22,627 bases of DNA from Ichthyosporea sp. XGB-2017a (taxonomy: Eukaryota > Opisthokonta > Ichthyosporea), in contig PDIM01010365.1 of assembly GCA_002811675.1 (NCBI GenBank), positions 13,683 to 36,309 on the forward strand, given 5' to 3'. A program made the position numbers and the translations under genes. The first letter of the stretch is position 1. Each line of letters opens with the position of its first letter. Of the stretch, positions 17,388 to 22,627 are shown piece by piece. The notes under the pieces were generated by a model. The model worked only from the letters and a program-made list of their open reading frames with translations, ran no database searches and had not been told where the DNA came from.

Positions 17388-20306
17388 TCAAAAGCTTAGT
17401 ACGATTTGATCGATTCGCATTTTTTCTTCATTAGCGACAGCAATGAATTTCCGATCAGCAAAAAAATGCATTTTGGATGTCAAATCGACCCATTCCTTCG
17501 AGTCTGAAGTCACATGGTTCCTAGAAAACGCTCTTACCACACATTTACTCGGCTTGGCAGTTGAAAAGAAAATATATTCTTCACCATAACAATTGTACGT
17601 AGTCACTGCGTCCGCGCCATTGACTTTCCATGACACAACGGCACCAGCACCATTATATGTATCACATCCTAAACCAAATGGTGCAAAGAGAACCTTATTA
17701 TTTACCTGTTTGACTGCACTTACAACTCGCATGTCAAAGGAAACTTTATCTTTCAAATGCACAGAAAACAGTCGGTCTAGTTCTGTTCTTGACGCAAAAT
17801 GGCATGAGCGATCTTTATAGCAAAAAATGGCGCAACCGTTGGCCGTCATTTTAGAAGTCATTGATGACAACCGCGACACTGATTTAGAACACGTAGTGTC
17901 TGACGACAGCGTTAGCAGCACATCATTAATACTAAAATAGTCCAAAATTCCGCCTTGAGCATTGTAGCAATTGAACGCCGCCATGACTGCGTAGAGAGGT
18001 TGCTTGTCTTCGGCATTCAAAGAGCCAAACAAATTGCAAATTTTCAGTGCTTTTGGTTCCACTTGACAATCAACAAATACACAATCCAGGCTAATAACAG
18101 CCGGATACTCATACACCAACATATGCATTGCTGGGTTTTGGTGCTGTGCCATTAGGTCATAACCCCCAAGTTTTTTCAAAACGTCAAAATTTGTTTTGCC
18201 AATCTCATCCGCAATGTAAACAGGGCCCCCACTGATGGCACGAGAAGCTGCATGAAAGTCTGCTTCCGCATTAAACGAAAAAAACATATCCCAATCACCA
18301 AAGGTAACTGGCCTCGAAAGAATACTGGTCTTAATGTTTTCATAAACATGGCCTGCTGACTTTTGATCAGGAAAATAATCATCAGACGTTCGAATGCAAT
18401 TTCCATTCTTAAGATTAAACAAAATTTCAATGCTGTGACACATGCAATGAATAAGTTCCTCAGATTTCTGCAAATCTCGCTCAGGGGGGTGCAACAACTT
18501 TTCTGGTGGCACGCTTGTAACTTGGCCACTCTTTTCATGAGAGTATAAACCAAAGTTTCTGTTGACAGACAACTGCAGAGAATCTTGGAATTCAAACATG
18601 CAGGTTTTTTTGGTTGCAGATCTTTTGTTGGCGCACACCCAGTATGGCAAAGAATCAATACCGCATTGGTTATCAACTTTCACAAAATTCACACCCTGGC
18701 ACGAAAGGTATTTATGATATCCATTATAGAAGTTAGAGATTGAGCTGTCCGCAAAGTCTGGTAAATTCATGTCTTGAAGCTTAAATGTGTTCAGCTTTGG
18801 AATGTAGCCATCACAGCTATCATCCGAGGAGAACATTCCTATACATGAATTAGTCAATGAGTTTTTCCTGCGATTCTCGCTCACTCCTTTCCAATACCCT
18901 TCGAACGCATGCCAAACACCAACATACTCAACACCATAAGCAGCGCTTTTCAATACAGAGACAGTATTTTTCAACCCTTTCGGAAACTTGTCGTTTGCAT
19001 TGTACGACATAAGACGCATTGATCCCCAGTCAACATCTTGCCAGCCGTCATCAATAAGCACATGCGAAGGTGTCATTCCCCCCTTGCTCGTAAAGTCGTC
19101 CATGAAATCTATTATCTTCTTTTCACTTACGTCCTTGTAAAATGCATTCCAAGTACACCAACCCAACCCAGAAAAGAGAGATTTTGCCTTCGGTTTGTCC
19201 TCCCTCATCTCAAAGTCATAGTGGTCCATTGACACGTCCTTTTGAAAACTTTCATTCAGAGAAACGTATTCTTTGGTTTTCAAAAAATTGCACAGGTCCC
19301 GAATGGCAGTGTGGACAACATTCAAGGGGTTAGTACCACACCCAACTAAGCACCTGCCGAACTCACAGTTGCTTGTCGCCGAGCTTTCTGTGACAGTTAT
19401 TCTCATGGTTCCCTCAGAACGGTCAGGGAATGATAGTTGAGCAAGTCGGAACGTCGTCGTTGGATTGGTATCAGATGAAGAGCTATAGCTTTTCCCATAC
19501 AACAATGGAATCAATACACAGAACATGCCATCTGTTCTTTCGTACAAACAAAGCCGAACGTTATCCAACCTTACCGGCTGGGATGGGTCTGATCCATTAC
19601 CCATGACAGAGCACTCAGGCAGAAGCCAATTGGGGCCATTCATCCTCAGGGCCATCACTCGCTTGCATTTTAACAATGAAAATGTATTCTTGCCATCTCT
19701 ATCGGTGGGGAAATCGTACAAATAAGAAAAGCAATACTGATCTCCAACTGATCCTGCAGATGCTTTTGACGCGATACTTGCAATGCCCACACTCTTATCC
19801 TCCATTCCCTTGCTTACTTTGCTCATTTCAATAATTGGAAGGGCTTCTGTTTCTCTGGGTGTCAGAATATTTCGCATCTTCCTTTTCCACCCAACACTCT
19901 CTCGCACGCATATGTGGATATTCTGGTTTGGTTCTCCAAACCAAACATAGCTATCTTCATCACTGCAGTTCTCAGGACTCTTACCCACTCGACCTCGCAA
20001 AGTCATCTCACAGTCTCCCTTTACTACTTTCATAGGGAATCGATAAACTGTGGCAGTTTCGTCCCAGCTTTCCTCCACTTCTTGCATTGCATACCCTCTC
20101 CATGCATTCTCCATGGCACCATTCCAGTTAGTCCACACCTCTGGCACTAAGGTTTCTTTCTGCTTCTCGGATAGATTACTACATGCTGATTCCAAATGGT
20201 TCCTGGTGTAGCAGGACACTTCTATCACAAACGTTGCCCCTACTGGGAGATTCACAAACGTCCCCAGTGGTGGAAACACACTTTTCACCTGGATAGGCAA
20301 CTGCAT
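17388..20306 (-). CDS. Raffinose synthase / alkaline alpha-galactosidase family enzyme (GH36-type)
   Basis: Retaining galactoside enzyme of the raffinose synthase/SIP (seed imbibition protein) group; 972 aa against roughly 750-870 in plants. It should move galactose from galactinol to sucrose or hydrolyse alpha-galactosides; which one cannot be decided here. The N-terminal beta region contains the family pattern MNGPNWLLPE, LLYGKSY and GTNPLNVVHTAIRDL. The catalytic barrel shows GWCTWNAFY (W383-Y390; plants usually have Asp where N387 lies), VLIDDGWQ (D419, D420), the nucleophile segment VKVDNQ (D545) and the acid/base segment GDWDMF (D673), followed by FHAASRAISGGPVYIAD. Catalytic Asp residues are present. 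No signal peptide, so probably cytosolic. The start is the ATG at 20306; the frame stays open upstream into a (TC)n leader and a probable UTR intron. Transcribed in the same direction as the LRR gene behind it. Confidence 0.9.
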   Translation of the reverse strand: MQLPIQVKSVFPPLGTFVNLPVGATFVIEVSCYTRNHLESACSNLSEKQKETLVPEVWTNWNGAMENAWRGYAMQEVEESWDETATVYRFPMKVVKGDCEMTLRGRVGKSPENCSDEDSYVWFGEPNQNIHICVRESVGWKRKMRNILTPRETEALPIIEMSKVSKGMEDKSVGIASIASKASAGSVGDQYCFSYLYDFPTDRDGKNTFSLLKCKRVMALRMNGPNWLLPECSVMGNGSDPSQPVRLDNVRLCLYERTDGMFCVLIPLLYGKSYSSSSDTNPTTTFRLAQLSFPDRSEGTMRITVTESSATSNCEFGRCLVGCGTNPLNVVHTAIRDLCNFLKTKEYVSLNESFQKDVSMDHYDFEMREDKPKAKSLFSGLGWCTWNAFYKDVSEKKIIDFMDDFTSKGGMTPSHVLIDDGWQDVDWGSMRLMSYNANDKFPKGLKNTVSVLKSAAYGVEYVGVWHAFEGYWKGVSENRRKNSLTNSCIGMFSSDDSCDGYIPKLNTFKLQDMNLPDFADSSISNFYNGYHKYLSCQGVNFVKVDNQCGIDSLPYWVCANKRSATKKTCMFEFQDSLQLSVNRNFGLYSHEKSGQVTSVPPEKLLHPPERDLQKSEELIHCMCHSIEILFNLKNGNCIRTSDDYFPDQKSAGHVYENIKTSILSRPVTFGDWDMFFSFNAEADFHAASRAISGGPVYIADEIGKTNFDVLKKLGGYDLMAQHQNPAMHMLVYEYPAVISLDCVFVDCQVEPKALKICNLFGSLNAEDKQPLYAVMAAFNCYNAQGGILDYFSINDVLLTLSSDTTCSKSVSRLSSMTSKMTANGCAIFCYKDRSCHFASRTELDRLFSVHLKDKVSFDMRVVSAVKQVNNKVLFAPFGLGCDTYNGAGAVVSWKVNGADAVTTYNCYGEEYIFFSTAKPSKCVVRAFSRNHVTSDSKEWVDLTSKMHFFADRKFIAVANEEKMRIDQIVLSF

Positions 20307-20326
20307 AGCAATATAAAGGTCTTCCT

Positions 20327-20345
20327 TCTCTCTCTCTCTCTCTCT
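20327..20345. repeat. (TC)n microsatellite in 5' leader
   Basis: Nine TC repeats plus one base. On the minus strand this is a GA-rich leader directly upstream of the raffinose synthase-like ATG. Confidence 0.9.
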
Positions 20346-20351
20346 TTGACA

Positions 20352-20457
20352 CTGAATTTAAATAAATCAAAACAACCAAAATAAAAAATAAAACAAATAC
20401 AAAAAATAAAAGAACCAAAACAAAACAAAAATTTACAAAAATAAAATAGCTACTCAC
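20352..20457 (-). other. Probable 5'UTR intron of the raffinose synthase-like gene (106 nt)
   Basis: On the minus strand the donor GTGAGT starts at 20457, a long T-rich tract follows, and the acceptor AATTCAG ends at 20352. An ATG at 20509 in the presumed first exon would run out of phase with the main frame after splicing, so it would be an upstream ORF, not the true start. Confidence 0.55.
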
Positions 20458-20812
20458 AGCAAGTGTGGACGAGCGAAGCTTGTGTAAGGGATCCAGTTTT
20501 GAGAAGCATAATTTTGGGGGATGGGGGTTTTATCCAATCAGAAGGCTGCATTTATCATATATCCTCGAAAAAATTGACCGTCAAAAAGGGCCTGAGCTGA
20601 TGAGAGAAAAACGCTACGCTGCGCTTCGCTCAATAAAATATGCAGAAAATACACATTTTTCTATTTTTCTATTTTTGCTTTTCTAAATTTCTTCTTTGTG
20701 TTTTGCGTTTTATTACGTAGTCTTAGCTTTTTAAAGTTAACAATGATATGATACATTAATTAAGTGCAGTTGAGAAAGGGTAGAGAGGGGGTATTGTATT
20801 GACTGAAAAGAC

Positions 20813-22513
20813 CTAGGATGATGAAGGGGGAAGATGGTGCATGGTCTTTATGCAAGCAAGAGAACACGCGCGATGTAGTACAGGAAACACCAGTCCTCCC
20901 TGGCCAATAGCAACAAGGTGATTTCCCTTTTGTGGTGTGGTGCCAAGGCTATTGGAGATGACTATGTATTGGAACCCACCAGAGAAGAATACCGTCTTGC
21001 AGTTTGTACAGTGTGTTTGGAGGAGACGAAGGGCGTGCAAGGTGTCGGTGGGGAGCTTCCATAATTCTTTAGTTCTCTGTTGTGGTTGTATGGAGAAGTC
21101 TTGATTGTCATTTCTGTCTGTGAGAATGTCCGCATTCTTGTGTGAAGAAGAATGTGAAGAAGTGAGTGAGTGTGGATTGTTATTAGTATTACTACAGTCA
21201 TTGAACAGGCAACGGGCACTGAGCTCTGAGAGGGAGAGGAGCTGACTGCTGTTTGAAGGAGGAACATTGTTTGCAAAAGTGTACAGATATGAGTGTGATG
21301 GGTGCGCTTCCTCGTCACTGCCATCTGGAACAGGAAGAAGATGCACTAGACTAAGCCGTTCTAGATGCACACTCAATCCAGATACTAATGGGGCACAAGT
21401 GTCTTGATGCTGTATATACAATACTCTGTTTTGGCCGGGCTCCTCAATATCCTCTAGGCCCGCTACTGTTGGTGCCAAAGGCGTGTTACCATCAAGACGA
21501 AGTTCGATATTTTTTCGTGCTCTGTGCTCTTCTTTCACTGACACAAGTCCAGATGGAAGAAATCCTAAACTGTTATTTGCTGCATTCAGGAAGTTTAAGT
21601 TGCGAAGGCAGCCAATCGAATATGGGAGACTCTTTAGGACATTATTGGACACGTCTAGCCACTCTAGTTGATCCAAAAATCCCAGACTATTGGGCAATGA
21701 CTGGAGTTGGTTCCCAGCCAAGTTAAGATGAGTAAGATTATTGGAAATATACACTATCCGCTGCCATAGATGAGAGTCCTTTCCAACAGAATATCGGGAC
21801 AGAGGAGGAAATTCCCCTTTAGTGTCATGATCTTTACTCTCATCATAGCCAAAGGAAGAGTTACTGGATGAACAAAGGCACCACACTGGGAAGAGGGAGT
21901 CGGGGAGCGAGGAAAGGGAATTGAATTCTAGCGAAAGGATCCGTAAATCCGGTAGCTCGTTAAGGAGACTACTGGGTATGTGCGCGAGGGTATTGTGGGA
22001 AAGATTCAATTCCTGAAGTCCCGACAGACATAGAAGGAGTGGATTTACATGGCCCAGCGAGGCGAAAGATATTTCCAAATGTCTCAAGTGCTGCCTATTT
22101 TTGAGAATACGTTTGTCAAAAAAATATCCGTTTGCTTTGCGAAATAGTTTACAGGTACACTTGGAAAATCTTAAAGAGGAAATATTGGACAAACCATAAA
22201 ACTCGTCTGGAATCCGCGTACAATTCATAATTCCACGGAATTGTATATCAAGATTTACCTTTGTGACAGTAGAATATTCCCCTGATGTTTTCTCTTTCTC
22301 CCGCCCTGCCCCTGTTAGCTCTTTCTGCCTTCCATTTTTTGTATTTCGCTTCGGATAACATGCTATGCTAGCTACAATCCCTTCCATCGTGTGTACTAAA
22401 TGTTCGTCATTACGTATCATGCAATACTTGTGTGTGATGATCTCTGTGTCCTCGTTTTGTTCACGACCTTGTTCAGGTGCCCCTCGAAGTGTCTCGGGCT
22501 CTTCTTTAGCCAT
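20813..22513 (-). CDS. Leucine-rich repeat protein with C-terminal Cys motif
   Basis: 566 aa from the ATG at 22513; no signal peptide or membrane helix, so probably intracellular. Residues 1-80 are charged and disordered. Leucine-rich repeats run from about 85 to 345, of the LxxLPxSLxxLxxLxxLxLxxN type (LQELNLSHNTLAHIPSSL, LTHLNLAGNQLQSLPNSL, LEWLDVSNNVLKSLPYSI), interrupted at 212-250 by a Ser/Asp-rich insert. A Ser/His/Asn-rich linker leads to a C-terminal piece with CTNC (C502, C505) and VFPVLHRACSLAC (C550, C554). From memory, a comparable two-part Cys motif occurs at the end of some fungal LRR proteins and may bind zinc. LRRs mediate protein contacts; no enzyme domain is seen. Specific role unknown. 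Confidence 0.8.
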   Translation of the reverse strand: MAKEEPETLRGAPEQGREQNEDTEIITHKYCMIRNDEHLVHTMEGIVASIACYPKRNTKNGRQKELTGAGREKEKTSGEYSTVTKVNLDIQFRGIMNCTRIPDEFYGLSNISSLRFSKCTCKLFRKANGYFFDKRILKNRQHLRHLEISFASLGHVNPLLLCLSGLQELNLSHNTLAHIPSSLLNELPDLRILSLEFNSLSSLPDSLFPVWCLCSSSNSSFGYDESKDHDTKGEFPPLSRYSVGKDSHLWQRIVYISNNLTHLNLAGNQLQSLPNSLGFLDQLEWLDVSNNVLKSLPYSIGCLRNLNFLNAANNSLGFLPSGLVSVKEEHRARKNIELRLDGNTPLAPTVAGLEDIEEPGQNRVLYIQHQDTCAPLVSGLSVHLERLSLVHLLPVPDGSDEEAHPSHSYLYTFANNVPPSNSSQLLSLSELSARCLFNDCSNTNNNPHSLTSSHSSSHKNADILTDRNDNQDFSIQPQQRTKELWKLPTDTLHALRLLQTHCTNCKTVFFSGGFQYIVISNSLGTTPQKGNHLVAIGQGGLVFPVLHRACSLACIKTMHHLPPSSS

Positions 22514-22627
22514 GACTTGTTCTTAATTTTGCAAGAGCAATTACCAAAGTAACAAATCTATCTATATTCTTTCTCTTTGAACTTTTTAAACAAGCACTTC
22601 TCTCATTTCTGACAAAAAAATCAAAAA
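22514..22627. other. 5' leader of the LRR gene, window end
   Basis: 114 bp of A/T-rich sequence upstream of the LRR ATG on the minus strand. No clear TATA box; the promoter may lie outside the window. Confidence 0.5.

Larger units (their letters stand above)
20307..20812. other. Spacer between two minus-strand genes
   Basis: 506 bp holding the raffinose synthase-like gene's leader and promoter and the LRR gene's 3' end. It contains a (TC)n tract, a probable 5'UTR intron and an upstream ATG. A weak TATA-like GATAAAA and a nearby CCAAT lie around 20528-20540. No AATAAA was found just after the LRR stop. Confidence 0.6.

Noticed and set aside
212-20306. Sucrose/raffinose gene cluster (sugar carrier plus raffinose synthase-like gene)
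   Set aside because: The two genes lie more than 15 kb apart with unrelated genes between them and no shared promoter; co-location is probably chance.
20179-20457. Minus-strand frame beginning MSSYFIFVNFCFV as a signal peptide or membrane protein
   Set aside because: It reads through the T-rich probable UTR intron and overlaps the raffinose synthase-like gene in another frame. It opens at a GTG that is itself the splice donor.

Overview
This is nuclear DNA of a eukaryotic microbe, most likely an alga or another protist. The evidence is GT-AG introns (163, 236 and a probable 106 nt), TATA boxes, AATAAA poly(A) signals, no operons or Shine-Dalgarno sites, and eukaryote-type proteins. The sequence is AT-rich and compact, with long intron-poor genes. 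A protein-only RNase P, a raffinose-synthase-family enzyme, an SLC45/SUC-type sugar carrier and a beta-glucan-binding X8 domain suggest a photosynthetic or stramenopile-like lineage. The species cannot be named from sequence alone.

Layout: (1) 212-1997 (+), two-exon sugar/H+ symporter, SLC45/SUC type. (2) 2156-6541 (-), large secreted G8/CEMIP-like beta-helix protein with Cys-rich repeats, an X8-like domain, a Pro/Glu stalk and three Cys-rich C-terminal modules. (3) 6542-8278, divergent promoter region with TATA boxes facing both ways and a triplicated dyad motif before gene 3. (4) 8279-10447 (+), PRORP. (5) 10646-12367 (-), cationic amino acid transporter, convergent with PRORP across a near-palindromic two-strand poly(A) signal. 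(6) 12368-15279, gene-poor; about 13745-15100 looks like an unidentified decayed coding region. (7) 15280-17276 (+), two-exon saccharopine-dehydrogenase-like oxidoreductase. (8) 17388-20306 (-), raffinose synthase/alkaline alpha-galactosidase family enzyme with a probable 5'UTR intron. (9) 20813-22513 (-), leucine-rich repeat protein with a C-terminal Cys motif.

The genes do not form one pathway. The loose common theme is carbohydrate and nutrient handling: a sugar carrier, a galactosyl-sucrose-type enzyme, a wall-glycan-binding secreted protein and an amino acid permease. Grouping them functionally would be speculation. The most unusual items are the composite G8/X8 protein with a 333-bp in-frame duplication whose copies share a perfect 257-bp block, the decayed gene, and the dyad repeats at the PRORP start region. 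Several of the longest frames begin at non-ATG codons, so starts were moved to the first credible ATG or resolved by splicing.
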